DNA of 64,000 nucleotides. Source: Verrucomicrobiaceae bacterium. Lineage in GTDB: Bacteria > Verrucomicrobiota > Verrucomicrobiia > Verrucomicrobiales > Verrucomicrobiaceae. Both the position numbers and the translations under genes were made by a program. The stretch's first letter is position 1; each line of letters begins with the position of its first letter. Location of the stretch: the NCBI GenBank assembly GCA_016713245.1, contig JADJPM010000005.1:620001-684000 (forward strand), in the 5' to 3' direction. Under the pieces are notes generated by a model. It was not told the origin of the DNA. It saw only the letters and a list, made by a program, of their open reading frames with translations, and searched no databases. Below are positions 36,350 to 45,083 of the stretch, in pieces.

Positions 36350-37447
36350 ATGCCTGACTATCAACCACCTGCCACGAACGAACAGCAACTAGCACAGCAA
36401 GAAATCCACGCTGCGGACAACATGATGGATGTGGTGGATGCAAGCTTGAGGCATCTTGATGTGAAAGATGAGAATGGTGGCATCGGTGCCATGTCAAAAA
36501 TCGTCTATCAGAGCATCCAGTCCAATCCCCACCTCTCCGGCCAGGACAAGCAGGCTGCCTGCTGTGTCATCGGACGTGAAATCACCCGGCAACAAGTAAA
36601 AGAGAGTGAGAGGCAGAACGCCCCAGCAACCTTTCTCCGCGAACCCACTGCGCAAGTGAGGTTTCTCACCGCAGTGGTTGAGGACAAAGCACAGCGTTAC
36701 ATCCAAAGCGTCACCAATCAGGCCCTGCAATCAGGCAGGCAGCACAATGGCGCGGATCCAGAGCAGGCGAATACCACTCGGGATATTCTCAATGCGATCA
36801 ACGAGGAGAAGCACCAGATCTCTGACGATGCCGTCGAATTCCTGCAAAATTGTGCACAGGAGGCGCAAAGCCTTCCTAACGGCCAAATGGCACTCATGCG
36901 TAGCACTCTGCTGCTAACTAATGTCTGCTCGTCCATCATGAACGCCACTCGGGTAACACAGGAGACTGATCCGGCAGCGAAGCTGACCTTTCGCGCCAAC
37001 ACTCGTGTTTTGCAAAACGTGAACAACATCGGCAACAACGGCGCAGATTCTTTGGATGCTACCTTTCTGGCGACCTTTGATCAAATCGCCACCGGGAACA
37101 AACAAGCCCTACGTCAGGGCGCCCCTGTGCCCAACGTGCTCCAGTCGCTCAACAACAAGCTCATCAATGCAGAGGCTAAGACTGCCCAGCGGCAGCAGAA
37201 ACTCGAAGAATACCTCGGACGCAAGAATGCGGTGCAGCAAACGAGAAACCTCAAACAGCAATCAATAGATAATGCTGCTAACAACCCGAACGTCCCCGAG
37301 GCTCATCGGCAGAAACAAGCCGCCGCCATTCAGAAGCTGGATCATAAAAGCGTGAGGCTCGATGCCAAGATCGACCGCCAAAATCAAAAGGTCGATCGCT
37401 CAGAGCAGCGCTTGGACAATCTAAAATCCCGCATTGGGCGTCACTAA
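36350..37447 (+). CDS. Effector candidate, second RasGAP-like pattern protein
   Basis: 365 residues, entirely helical and Gln/Asn-rich. TFLREPTAQVRFL (94-106) again resembles the RasGAP arginine-finger helix, and FRANTRVLQNVNNIGNN (about 215-231) resembles the IAK.LQNLANN helix. The central FLFLR element is not clear, so the domain call is weaker than for the previous gene. The last 100 residues form a coiled coil, ending basic (LKSRIGRH). No signal peptide. It lies 51 bp after the previous gene in the virD4 operon. The function is not known; a related effector or a chaperone-like partner is possible. Confidence 0.65.
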   Translation: MPDYQPPATNEQQLAQQEIHAADNMMDVVDASLRHLDVKDENGGIGAMSKIVYQSIQSNPHLSGQDKQAACCVIGREITRQQVKESERQNAPATFLREPTAQVRFLTAVVEDKAQRYIQSVTNQALQSGRQHNGADPEQANTTRDILNAINEEKHQISDDAVEFLQNCAQEAQSLPNGQMALMRSTLLLTNVCSSIMNATRVTQETDPAAKLTFRANTRVLQNVNNIGNNGADSLDATFLATFDQIATGNKQALRQGAPVPNVLQSLNNKLINAEAKTAQRQQKLEEYLGRKNAVQQTRNLKQQSIDNAANNPNVPEAHRQKQAAAIQKLDHKSVRLDAKIDRQNQKVDRSEQRLDNLKSRIGRH

Positions 37448-37476
37448 CATCCACAACCCTTCTCTTCACCGCACTC

Positions 37477-37911
37477 ATGCCCTCCCTCACTCCCCTTCTC
37501 GCCAATTTCTCCGCTCAGGAACTTCAACAGCTCGCCTCTTTTGGCGATTCACGCACCTTTCAGGCCGATGACGTCGTCATCCGGCAGGGTGAGGACAATG
37601 ATCATCTGTATCTCGTGCTCAAAGGCCGCCTGGAGGTGTTTCAGGGGGTGGAAGGACCAGACCTCAGTGTGGCCGTGCTGGAGGCGGGAGACTCGCTGGG
37701 GGAGGTGAGCGTGTTCGATCCGGGGCCGGCGAGTGCACTGGTGAAGGCGATGGTCGAATCGGAGGTTTGGCTCATCACGCGTGACAGTCTGGACAACCTC
37801 TTCGCGGCCAATCCGAAGGTGGCCTACCGGCTGGTGAGCCGCATCGCCACCTGCCTCTCCAAGCGATTGCGGGAGATGAATGACAAGCTGGTGGACTTGG
37901 CGAACCGGTGA
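37477..37911 (+). CDS. Cyclic-nucleotide-binding-domain protein
   Basis: 144 residues: a single CRP-type beta-roll. FQADDVVIRQGEDNDHLYLVLKGRLEVF and GDSLGEVSVFDPGPASALVKA show the phosphate-binding cassette (GE.....A), although the usual Arg-Ser pair is changed to PASA, so cyclic-nucleotide binding may be weak. It has no helix-turn-helix, so it is a stand-alone sensor or regulatory subunit rather than a transcription factor. It is the last gene of the virD4 operon, 29 bp after its neighbour. Confidence 0.85.
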   Translation: MPSLTPLLANFSAQELQQLASFGDSRTFQADDVVIRQGEDNDHLYLVLKGRLEVFQGVEGPDLSVAVLEAGDSLGEVSVFDPGPASALVKAMVESEVWLITRDSLDNLFAANPKVAYRLVSRIATCLSKRLREMNDKLVDLANR

Positions 37912-38000
37912 AGCGCGGATTCGGAGCCTCGCTCTTGCTCTCCCTCTTCAACCTCCGCCATGAAGGCTTGAGATGAGGAACAAGAGCATGAGAGCATGCC

Positions 38001-39362
38001 TCATTTCACGCTGTGGGCATGTTTTCCGCCGGCGGGATTTTCGCCGAGCTTGATGCCTTTTTCGGCGAGTTCGTTGCGCACGCTTTTGACGCCGGAACCG
38101 ATCTCTTTTCCCAAATTCTTGCCGATTTCGGCTCCTTTCTCGCCAGCGACGGCGGAGCCGATGGCACCGCCAATTTTGCCACCGATGCCTCGCGCATGGT
38201 CCACGGCCAGATTGGCCACCTGTCCGGCGATGTTGCCGGCCACTTTGCCGAGCACTTGGCCCACGGTCTTGGCTTTCTCGCCTCCGATGGCTCCGCCGAG
38301 CAAGCCGCCGATTTTTTTTCCGATGACTCCGCCGATGTCGAGGCTGGCAGCGGCCTCTTTTTGACGCTGAGCGTGGTCTTCGGCCTCGGGGCCACCTTGA
38401 CCCTGGCCCTGGCCCTGGCCCTGGGCTTGGCTTTTGCCTCCGACTTTGCCAAAGAGCTTCTTGATGCCAGCGCCGACGGCTTCGCCGATGAGCTTGCCAT
38501 GCTCGGCATTGCCCTGGCCGCTCATGATGCCCTTCATGCCCTCCTCAAACTTCTCCTTGGGTGTCTTCGGCTTATTGGCACCGCCAGGGGCGGTGTCGTG
38601 GATGACGGTCGTCGTGGAGGTGCGGCCCGCGGCCATGTTTGGGCCCTCGGGTGCTTGGTTTTTCACGGCCGGAGCTTCCTGCTCTAGCTCTGGCTGGTCC
38701 AGTTCCTGATCTTCTTCAGGTGGTGGTGGCTGATGAAGGGGATTGTGTGGATTGACAGCAGGTGCGTCCACGGGCGGCGGCACATCCGCTAGGTTTTGCT
38801 GCGCCTGTGGGGCTTGTGGCTGCTGGTTCATCTGCTGCTGAACCATTTGCTGCTGCTGGTACATCTGCTGCAGCATGCCGACCTCTTGCTGTGCGATCTG
38901 TTGATAGCCCTCCGGCATCTGCATTTGCTGGAGCTGCTGCAGGTCATCGTACATTTGAAACATCCGCTGCTGGTTCTGCGGCTGAATCTGCTGCTCCATG
39001 GGCATCTGCTGCATCTCCTGCATCTCTTTGTAGATATCTTCCAGGAGCATCTCCTGAAGCATGAGCACATGCGCCTGACGGTTCTCGATGACTTTCATGA
39101 AACCCTCCTGCAGTTCCTGATCCGGCAGTGGTGGCTCCATGAGCTGCTGCATCTCCTGGAGCTGCTGCTGTATTTCCATGAGCCGCTTGGGGTCGTTGGT
39201 GTAAGAGACAACGCCTTGCTTCTGGTACAGGCTGTAGAGCTTCTGCGCCTGCTCCATCTGGGCGGGAGTGTACTGGGGCTCGGCTTGTGCATTTGCCGAC
39301 TGGCCCTGGTCGGGTTGAAAGGCTTGTTCCTGCGGCGCTTGGGAGTCTTCGTTTTCAGGCAT
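38001..39362 (-). CDS. Gln/Met-rich protein with glycine-zipper C-terminus
   Basis: 453 residues. Residues 30-190 are extremely Gln- and Met-rich helical repeats. A proline-rich linker follows, then a GQGQGQGQ run and a C-terminal half of glycine-zipper segments (GGVIGKKIGGLLGGAIGG, GGKIGGAIGSAVAG) of the kind that pack into membranes. The end VRNELAEKGIKLGENPAGG parallels the end of the next upstream protein (VRMSLAEEGYKLGGG), so the two share a C-terminal module. No signal peptide. It is 33 bp downstream of that gene and would use its island promoter. A translocon, pore or effector role is possible. Confidence 0.7.
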   Translation of the reverse strand: MPENEDSQAPQEQAFQPDQGQSANAQAEPQYTPAQMEQAQKLYSLYQKQGVVSYTNDPKRLMEIQQQLQEMQQLMEPPLPDQELQEGFMKVIENRQAHVLMLQEMLLEDIYKEMQEMQQMPMEQQIQPQNQQRMFQMYDDLQQLQQMQMPEGYQQIAQQEVGMLQQMYQQQQMVQQQMNQQPQAPQAQQNLADVPPPVDAPAVNPHNPLHQPPPPEEDQELDQPELEQEAPAVKNQAPEGPNMAAGRTSTTTVIHDTAPGGANKPKTPKEKFEEGMKGIMSGQGNAEHGKLIGEAVGAGIKKLFGKVGGKSQAQGQGQGQGQGGPEAEDHAQRQKEAAASLDIGGVIGKKIGGLLGGAIGGEKAKTVGQVLGKVAGNIAGQVANLAVDHARGIGGKIGGAIGSAVAGEKGAEIGKNLGKEIGSGVKSVRNELAEKGIKLGENPAGGKHAHSVK

Positions 39363-39395
39363 GAGAGGAGTGTTTTTGAGATTTGCTGGTGAGAA

Positions 39396-40280
39396 TTACA
39401 TTTTCATGCCTTTGCCCATGCCGAGGCCTTTGCCGAGTCCGCCACCGAGTTTATAACCTTCTTCGGCGAGGGACATGCGCACGGTTTTGATGCCTTGATC
39501 GACACCTTTGCCCACCGCGCCGCCGACCTGCTCGCCGACTTGCTGGCCGACTTGGCTACCAACCATCCCGCCGACCTGCTTGCCAACGGCGGACCCTACT
39601 GCCGTGCCTACGACGGGTATGGCGCTGCCGACGGCCGCTCCGACGGCGCCGCCTGCGGCACTGCCTGCGGCCTTACCGACGGCTTTACCGGCCGTACCGC
39701 CGACTTGCTTGCCGATGCCTTCTCCCATGCCCTGCTCCTCGCCCTCACCTTCGCCGCCCGCGCCACCTCCACCGAGTCCGCCGAGCAGACCACCCGCGCC
39801 ACCGCCTCCAGCGAGGCCACCGACGCCTTTGAGAAGATCACCACCTCCACCGCCTGCCAGGCTGGTCACTCCTTTGAGCAAATCACCGCCTCCAGCGCCA
39901 CCGCCACCGCCGAGGCCGCTGAGCAGGCTGGCTGCTCCAGCGCCCTCTTTGCCACCACCCGCGCCGCCGATACCGCCGGTGATGCCTTTCATGGCCTGAT
40001 CACCTGCCCCACCGATGGCTCCACCCACTTCACCGCCAATTTTTGAGCCCACCTGATCGCCGATCTGGCCGCCGACTTGCGAGCCGACCTGCTTGCCAAC
40101 GGCGGAGCCCACGGCGGTGCCGACCACAGGGATCGCACTGCCGATGGCCGCTCCCGCTGCGCTTCCCACGGCGCTCCCTGCGGCCTTACCGACGGCTTTG
40201 CCTGCGGTTCCGCCAATTTTTTCGCCAACACCTTTACCGAGGGACTTCCCCATTCCGTCTTGTTCTTGTTCTTCAGGCAT
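39396..40280 (-). CDS. Glycine-zipper protein with internal duplication
   Basis: 294 residues from the ATG at 40280 (MPEEQEQDGMGKSLGK). Two copies of the same block, about residues 20-95 and 190-265, contain GGTAGKAVGKAAGSA and IPVVGTAVGSAVGKQVG; between them is a Gly-rich stretch with SLLSGLGGGGG. Gly/Ala zippers of this kind usually form membrane helices or amyloid-like assemblies. The C-terminus (VRMSLAEEGYKLGGG, ending GMGKGMKM) parallels the downstream Gln-rich protein. It has an island promoter at 40339-40367. I infer a structural or secreted component tied to the secretion system. Confidence 0.72.
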   Translation of the reverse strand: MPEEQEQDGMGKSLGKGVGEKIGGTAGKAVGKAAGSAVGSAAGAAIGSAIPVVGTAVGSAVGKQVGSQVGGQIGDQVGSKIGGEVGGAIGGAGDQAMKGITGGIGGAGGGKEGAGAASLLSGLGGGGGAGGGDLLKGVTSLAGGGGGDLLKGVGGLAGGGGAGGLLGGLGGGGAGGEGEGEEQGMGEGIGKQVGGTAGKAVGKAAGSAAGGAVGAAVGSAIPVVGTAVGSAVGKQVGGMVGSQVGQQVGEQVGGAVGKGVDQGIKTVRMSLAEEGYKLGGGLGKGLGMGKGMKM

Positions 40281-40338
40281 GGTGTGTGGTGAGGGTAGGA
40301 TCAAAAGAGCATCGGGAAGGCTTGCCCGGCGCATCTTG

Positions 40339-40367
40339 GAATAGCCAAAAGCCACCGAGTTGTGACA
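40339..40367 (-). promoter_or_regulatory. Island promoter motif, site for glycine-zipper genes
   Basis: Minus-strand TGTCACA, 14 nt, GGCTATT. The motif ends 58 nt before the ATG at 40280 and rules out the longer upstream reading of that gene. Confidence 0.72.
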
Positions 40368-40433
40368 GGGCGGCAGGCTTTTCCTTCTACCGCGGCGTTG
40401 CCTGAGGCCTATTTGCCCGCCAGAGTTCTCGTC

Positions 40434-42890
40434 ATGCACTCCGGTTCACCCACTTCGAGCCATCAGCCCGCTGCGGGGCTGTTTGACCTCGCCATGACGG
40501 ACGATGAGACGCTGACAGAACCTGAAGCGGAGGCGACGCAGAGCCCGGAGCTGCCGGGCACGCTCGTCGCAGGACGCTATGAACTGGTGAGCGTGCTGGG
40601 GGAGGGCGGCACGGGCAAGGTGTGGCTGGCAAGGCAGACCGATCCAGTGAAACGCCATGTGGCCGTGAAGATCATCCGCCCCGGTTTGCTCATGAAGCCG
40701 GTCTCCGCTCGCTTCAGTCGTGAGCATCAAGTGCTCGCCCATCTCGGTCACCCAAATGTGGCGGCGGTTTTTGATGCGGGTGAGCTGGAGGATGGGCGCA
40801 CGTTTTTCGTGATGGAGGCAGTCACAGGCTCCGCGATCACCCGCTGGGTGCGTGATCGCGGTTTACCGCTGCACGAGAGGCTGGCCATCTTCCATCAGGC
40901 ATGCCTGGCGGTGGAGCATGCGCACCAGCGCGGCATTCTGCACCGGGATCTGAAGCCCTCGAACGTCATGGTGATGGAGCTCGAAGGCATGCCGGTGGTG
41001 AAGGTGATCGACTTTGGCATCGCAAAGGCCCTCGAGGGTGATCTCGCACTCGGCCAGGATGTCACGCTGCGCGGCACCGTGCTGGGCACGCCACGTTACA
41101 TGAGCCCGGAGCAGGCGGCGCTCACCGGGCAGGAGATGGATGCGCGGGCGGATGTGTACTCGCTCGGTGTGCTGCTTTACGAAGTGCTCACCGGCACCAC
41201 GCCCATCCGCGAGGAGGACGAGACGAAAGACACGCCGCTGCGCGAGCTGCTGCGCCGCGTATGCGAGGATGAGATCGAACCACCGAGCCGACGTGTGATG
41301 AAAAACGCACCCGCTCATGCTGTCCATGCCCGCGAGCTGCGTCGTGAGCTGGACTGGATCACGCTCCGTGCCTTGCAAAAGGATCCTACGATGCGCTACG
41401 ACTCCGTTCAGAGCTTGGCGAACGATATGCAGCGGTTCATGGACGGCCACGCCGTGCAGGCGGGGCCAGCAGGAGTGCGTTATCGCGCCTCAAACTGGAT
41501 GAAAAGGCACCGCACCGCCCTGCGTGCCGCTGCGGCGGTCATTGTGGCACTGGGGGGAGGCCTTGCCGCCACGATGTGGGCGCTCGATCATGCCGAGAAG
41601 CAACGGCTGCTCGCTCAAGATCAAACACAACTGGCAGACCAGGTCAGTGCTCATCTCACCGAGCTGCTCGCCAATGCCAAAACGCACGCAGAGTCCGGCC
41701 TGAACACGCAAATGCTGCGCAAGCTGGCGGATCAGCAGGCGGAGGGCATGGAGCGCTTCGCCAGCCAGCCGCGCACGCAGGCGGAGCTGGCCAGGCAGCT
41801 CGGCAATCTTTACACCGCCCTGGGCGAGCAACCACGAGCACAGCCCTGGTTTGCGCGGCATGCGGAGCTCATCGCGCAGCTTGATGGAGCGGATTCCGCC
41901 GAGGGGCTTTCCGCACTATACAACGCGGCCTGGCGCTATGTTGACCTCCAGGATAATGCCAAGGCCATCCCGCTGCTGCGCCGCTGCGTGGCGGGATTTG
42001 ACCGGCTGCCAGGGCATGCCTACTCCGCGGTCATGGCCCGCAAGGAGCTGGGCAGGTCTCTCGCACGTGAGGGAGAGCATGCGGAGGCGCAAAAACTGAT
42101 GGAGGAGGTGCTACGCGGGATGGAAGGTCGTGCGCCGGAGGAGCTGGCTCGTGTGCTTCGGGATCAGGCCGAGGTGCTGCGTTCGGATAAAAAGAACGAG
42201 GAGGCCATCGCGGCGCTGCGCCGGGCGCTGGAGATACTTCCCGCCAAGGAGGAAACCGTCTCCCAACGCTCCTATATCCTGCTCACGCTTTCATCGGTGA
42301 GCCAGGAGAGCGGGCGCTACGAGGAGGCGTTGGCCGCTTCCAACGATCGCTTGCAGCTCGTGGAGCGGCAGCATGGCCCGGCGCATCAAAAGATGTACGA
42401 CTCACTCATCGAGCATGCGAGGGTGGCCTCCCACATCCCTGGCATGCCGGGCGCGGAGGCGGCGGCACGGCGGGCGCTGGAAATCGCCAGAAACGGGGCG
42501 CATGAAACGAGGCTGGCCGCTGCCTGGACGACCCTGGCCGAGTGCCTGCGACTGCAAAAGCGCATGAAGGAATCCGAGCAGGCGGTGCGGGATGCACTGG
42601 CGGAGCTGGAGGGCAAGCAGCCCGAGCGATGGCGTGTGATGGAGCTGCACCGCCGCCTGGGGGACCTGCTCACCGCCCGCCAGGACTTCCCCGCCGCCCT
42701 GGATGCCTATGAAGCGGCCGAGAGCGAGTGGTTTGAGCCTTCACCGGGCCGACAGCCGGAGGTCTCACGCCTGCTCCCGAGCAGCCTGGTGGCTTTTTAC
42801 GAGCAGGCAGCCCGCCAGGACTCGCCTCTCGCTGATCCTGATGAACTGGCGAAGTGGCGGACGAAGCTAGCGGAGATGGATGAGCGGTGA
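40434..42890 (+). CDS. Ser/Thr protein kinase with membrane span and TPR repeats
   Basis: 818 residues from the ATG at 40434. The kinase domain (about 48-330) has LGEGGTGKVW, Lys79, HRDLKPSN starting at 171, DFG at 194 and the APE-equivalent SPEQAALTG. A single span (AAAVIVALGGGLAATMW, near 365-380) follows, then 430 residues of tetratricopeptide repeats (for example LGNLYTALGEQPRAQPWFARH, trimmed in mid repeat). This is the architecture common in Planctomycetes and Verrucomicrobia, where the TPR part senses or binds partner proteins. It lies between the glycine-zipper genes and the tail of the secretion operon, convergent with the latter, without its own motif-type promoter. Confidence 0.88.
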   Translation: MHSGSPTSSHQPAAGLFDLAMTDDETLTEPEAEATQSPELPGTLVAGRYELVSVLGEGGTGKVWLARQTDPVKRHVAVKIIRPGLLMKPVSARFSREHQVLAHLGHPNVAAVFDAGELEDGRTFFVMEAVTGSAITRWVRDRGLPLHERLAIFHQACLAVEHAHQRGILHRDLKPSNVMVMELEGMPVVKVIDFGIAKALEGDLALGQDVTLRGTVLGTPRYMSPEQAALTGQEMDARADVYSLGVLLYEVLTGTTPIREEDETKDTPLRELLRRVCEDEIEPPSRRVMKNAPAHAVHARELRRELDWITLRALQKDPTMRYDSVQSLANDMQRFMDGHAVQAGPAGVRYRASNWMKRHRTALRAAAAVIVALGGGLAATMWALDHAEKQRLLAQDQTQLADQVSAHLTELLANAKTHAESGLNTQMLRKLADQQAEGMERFASQPRTQAELARQLGNLYTALGEQPRAQPWFARHAELIAQLDGADSAEGLSALYNAAWRYVDLQDNAKAIPLLRRCVAGFDRLPGHAYSAVMARKELGRSLAREGEHAEAQKLMEEVLRGMEGRAPEELARVLRDQAEVLRSDKKNEEAIAALRRALEILPAKEETVSQRSYILLTLSSVSQESGRYEEALAASNDRLQLVERQHGPAHQKMYDSLIEHARVASHIPGMPGAEAAARRALEIARNGAHETRLAAAWTTLAECLRLQKRMKESEQAVRDALAELEGKQPERWRVMELHRRLGDLLTARQDFPAALDAYEAAESEWFEPSPGRQPEVSRLLPSSLVAFYEQAARQDSPLADPDELAKWRTKLAEMDER

Positions 42891-42894
42891 CGAC

Positions 42895-43254
42895 CTACTT
42901 GGCCCCCACCACCACGGCAGGCCTCGGATACATGGCGGTGCGCATGGCTCGGCGTTCGGGCTTGGGCAGGGTGACGAGCACATAATAATGCGTCCATGCC
43001 ATCTTCGCGTCACGCACGCCCACACCTTCGGCCCAGTGGCGGGCCTCCTCGCCGGTCATGGGGCGTGGCAGACTGGCGATGTGGATGTTCGATTCCCGCC
43101 AGCCGCTTTGTTTCGGCCTCGCGGGATGATCATGCCAGATGAGAAACTCCACGCGACTGCCCACCGGGATGACGTCATGATCGTTGAGCCAGAGAGGCGG
43201 CGCGGAGCAGGCGAGGAGGCCGAAAAGAGCGAGAAGGCAGAGGCAGGATTTCAT
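42895..43254 (-). CDS. Small lipoprotein, last gene of secretion operon
   Basis: 119 residues from the ATG at 43254, with signal peptide and lipobox LLAC (Cys16). The mature part has FLIWHDHPARPKQSGWRESN and ends PRPAVVVGAK; no family is recognised. The start overlaps the stop of the upstream 84-residue gene (ATGA). A VirB7-like outer-membrane anchor role is possible. Confidence 0.72.
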   Translation of the reverse strand: MKSCLCLLALFGLLACSAPPLWLNDHDVIPVGSRVEFLIWHDHPARPKQSGWRESNIHIASLPRPMTGEEARHWAEGVGVRDAKMAWTHYYVLVTLPKPERRAMRTAMYPRPAVVVGAK

Positions 43255-43505
43255 AGCTTCGGAGTCTTGGGTTTGGATTTGAGCATCTGGGCACCTTTCT
43301 GCTCCCACGGGCCGCCCCAGCGGTCGTAGGCGGCCATGACACCGATGCCAAGAAAGATGGCCATCGCGGCTTTTCCCCTGCCGGTGCCGAGCGCGGCAAG
43401 GATGAAGAGCACGCTGAATGTATAGCGCCAGGCCTCCGGGTGGAGCCGGTAAAACAGGCGCACGGCATCGCGGCGTTCACGCAGGAGTGATAGCAAGTGA
43501 TCCAT
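43251..43505 (-). CDS. Small membrane protein of secretion operon
   Basis: 84 residues from the ATG at 43505 (MDHLLSLLRERRDAVRLFY). One or two closely spaced spans (YTFSVLFILAALGTG and AAMAIFLGIGVMAAYD) and a basic C-terminus (KSKPKTPKL). It overlaps the upstream AAA+ gene by 29 bp and the downstream lipoprotein by 4 bp. Not recognised; the position suggests an inner-membrane accessory of the secretion system. Confidence 0.65.
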   Translation of the reverse strand: MDHLLSLLRERRDAVRLFYRLHPEAWRYTFSVLFILAALGTGRGKAAMAIFLGIGVMAAYDRWGGPWEQKGAQMLKSKPKTPKL

Positions 43506-44394
43506 GTTGAACTCGGAGGGTTCCAGAGGCGGGTTGGCCAGCCATGAGGGCTTCACGGACGGCATGGCGGCACAAAGTCTCCGCCGTGGCTCGCATGCGC
43601 CGCACGCCGAGTCGCGGCTCGACGCCTTGAGAAACAAGAAGCTCGAGGACGCCTTCGCCGGCTTCGAGCTGATAGCCTTTCTCACGCAGTAGCTTCAATT
43701 CTTTGCCGAGCATGATGGCGGCGATTTTCTTCTGAGCTGCGTAGCCGAGTTTTTGGAAGACGCAGCGCACGTTGAAGCGGGCGAGCACTTCGGGACGCAG
43801 TTCGGCGGCGGCGAGATCCTCGATGAATCGCTCGACGGTGGCCATGGGGCTGTTTTTGAGCTCCATCAGGGCATCCGCACCGATGTTGGAAGTGGCCACG
43901 ATGTAGAAATTGCAGAGGTTGAGTGTGTCGCCATTCGCCACGGTGATGCGACCGGCATCGAGCACCTGGAGAAAGATGTCGAGCACGCGTGGATGGGCCT
44001 TTTCGATTTCGTCGAATAGGATCACACCTCGGCCCTCGGCGCGGTCGTAGAATCGGCCGAGATTGCCACGAGAGCTGTTGTCCTTGCCGAGGAGCAGTCC
44101 GAGCGATTCCTGGTTTTGATACTCGGACATGTCGAGGCGGATGCAGTGCTTCTGCACATCCTGGTAGATGTATTCGGTGATGAGGAGGGTGATTTCCGTT
44201 TTACCGACACCCGTGGGCCCGAGGAGCAGAAAGGTGCCTTTGGGCCGTTTCGGGTCAGCGAGACCCAGCTCGCCATTTTGCACGATGGGCACGACTTTGG
44301 GAATGACGTGCTCTTGGCCGATGATGCGCTCGTCAAGAAAGGGACGAAGCCCCTGGATGTGGGCGAGATTCACGGCGGAAGGTGCTGGGGTCAT
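43477..44394 (-). CDS. ClpB/ClpA D2-like AAA+ ATPase in secretion operon
   Basis: 305 residues, one AAA+ module of the Clp type. Walker A GPTGVGKT at 59-66, the MSEYQ motif at 89-93, Walker B VILFDEIEKAH at 124-134 (Asp128/Glu129), sensor-1 region IVATSNIG, arginine-finger segment RPEVLARFN and sensor-2 GVRRMR are all present, followed by a small Clp D2 lid domain. The N-domain, D1 and middle domain of ClpB are missing. The operon has no VirB11, so this protein may supply the unfolding or energising ATPase, comparable to ClpV in type VI secretion; that role is inference. Overlaps the upstream lipoprotein gene by 4 bp. Confidence 0.87.
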   Translation of the reverse strand: MTPAPSAVNLAHIQGLRPFLDERIIGQEHVIPKVVPIVQNGELGLADPKRPKGTFLLLGPTGVGKTEITLLITEYIYQDVQKHCIRLDMSEYQNQESLGLLLGKDNSSRGNLGRFYDRAEGRGVILFDEIEKAHPRVLDIFLQVLDAGRITVANGDTLNLCNFYIVATSNIGADALMELKNSPMATVERFIEDLAAAELRPEVLARFNVRCVFQKLGYAAQKKIAAIMLGKELKLLREKGYQLEAGEGVLELLVSQGVEPRLGVRRMRATAETLCRHAVREALMAGQPASGTLRVQHGSLAITPA

Positions 44395-45083
44395 TTTTTC
44401 GGCACGAGGCTCTGGCTGGAGTTCCGGATGCGGAGGCGCTCTGCCTCTTCCATGGCTTCGATGCGTTCCTGAGCCTGCTTGAGCTGCGCTTGGAGGCTGG
44501 CACGCTCTTGCAGCGTCTGGGCGAGATATGCCTGCACATCGCTGACGTCTTTTTCGGCTTTTTGGAAATCTGATTTTTTCTTCAAAAGCTCGGCACGGAG
44601 CACATCGAGGTCCGCCATGGATTTGCGGAGGGATTCGGACTTCGCGGCGAGGGCCTGGCGTTCCTGCTTCACGAGATCGTCGTCAGGGATTTCCTTGCGT
44701 GAGGGATCACGCACGCCGAGCACGACGCCGCGTGAATCCATGGGCGTGGCGGGCAGGCGGGTATCCCAGCGGGCGTTTTGCTCGACGCGATAAACGGTGT
44801 GTGCCTCGTGCATTTGCTGGCGGTCATGGCTCGGCAGGCGGCCGAGGTGGTAGGCATGCACTTCATCGCTGTAGCGCACGCGGGAGACGTCCTCGGGATC
44901 GAGCTCGCGGCCCTTGGGCCAGCCAGCGACGACGTTTTTGGAGTAAGTGGGGATGAAGGCGCTCTCCTGATCTTGCTCTGGATAGATGAGCGGATCATCG
45001 GACATGGGATCACTGGACCGGCAGGCGGAAAGCAGCGCGGCGAGGGCGAGGAGGGCGGCGGCGGCGAGGAGCTTCGAGGTCAT
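44391..45083 (-). CDS. Coiled-coil lipoprotein of secretion operon
   Basis: 230 residues. Lipoprotein signal with LSAC (Cys21), a globular middle (VYRVEQNARWDTRLP, SRGVVLGVRDPSRKE) and a long C-terminal coiled coil (about 140-222). It overlaps virB10 by 4 bp and the AAA+ gene by 4 bp. It may serve as the VirB7-type lipoprotein of the outer-membrane core, though VirB7 is normally much shorter. The coiled coil is unusual for this position. Confidence 0.78.
   Translation of the reverse strand: MTSKLLAAAALLALAALLSACRSSDPMSDDPLIYPEQDQESAFIPTYSKNVVAGWPKGRELDPEDVSRVRYSDEVHAYHLGRLPSHDRQQMHEAHTVYRVEQNARWDTRLPATPMDSRGVVLGVRDPSRKEIPDDDLVKQERQALAAKSESLRKSMADLDVLRAELLKKKSDFQKAEKDVSDVQAYLAQTLQERASLQAQLKQAQERIEAMEEAERLRIRNSSQSLVPKK

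Noticed and set aside
38390..38425. CCTGGC hexamer run as a possible regulatory repeat
   Set aside because: It simply encodes a Gly-Gln run in the Gln-rich protein.
25083..40280. Reading the whole island as a conjugative plasmid or ICE
   Set aside because: No relaxase, oriT-like structure, partition or integrase gene is seen in the window, although parts outside cannot be excluded.
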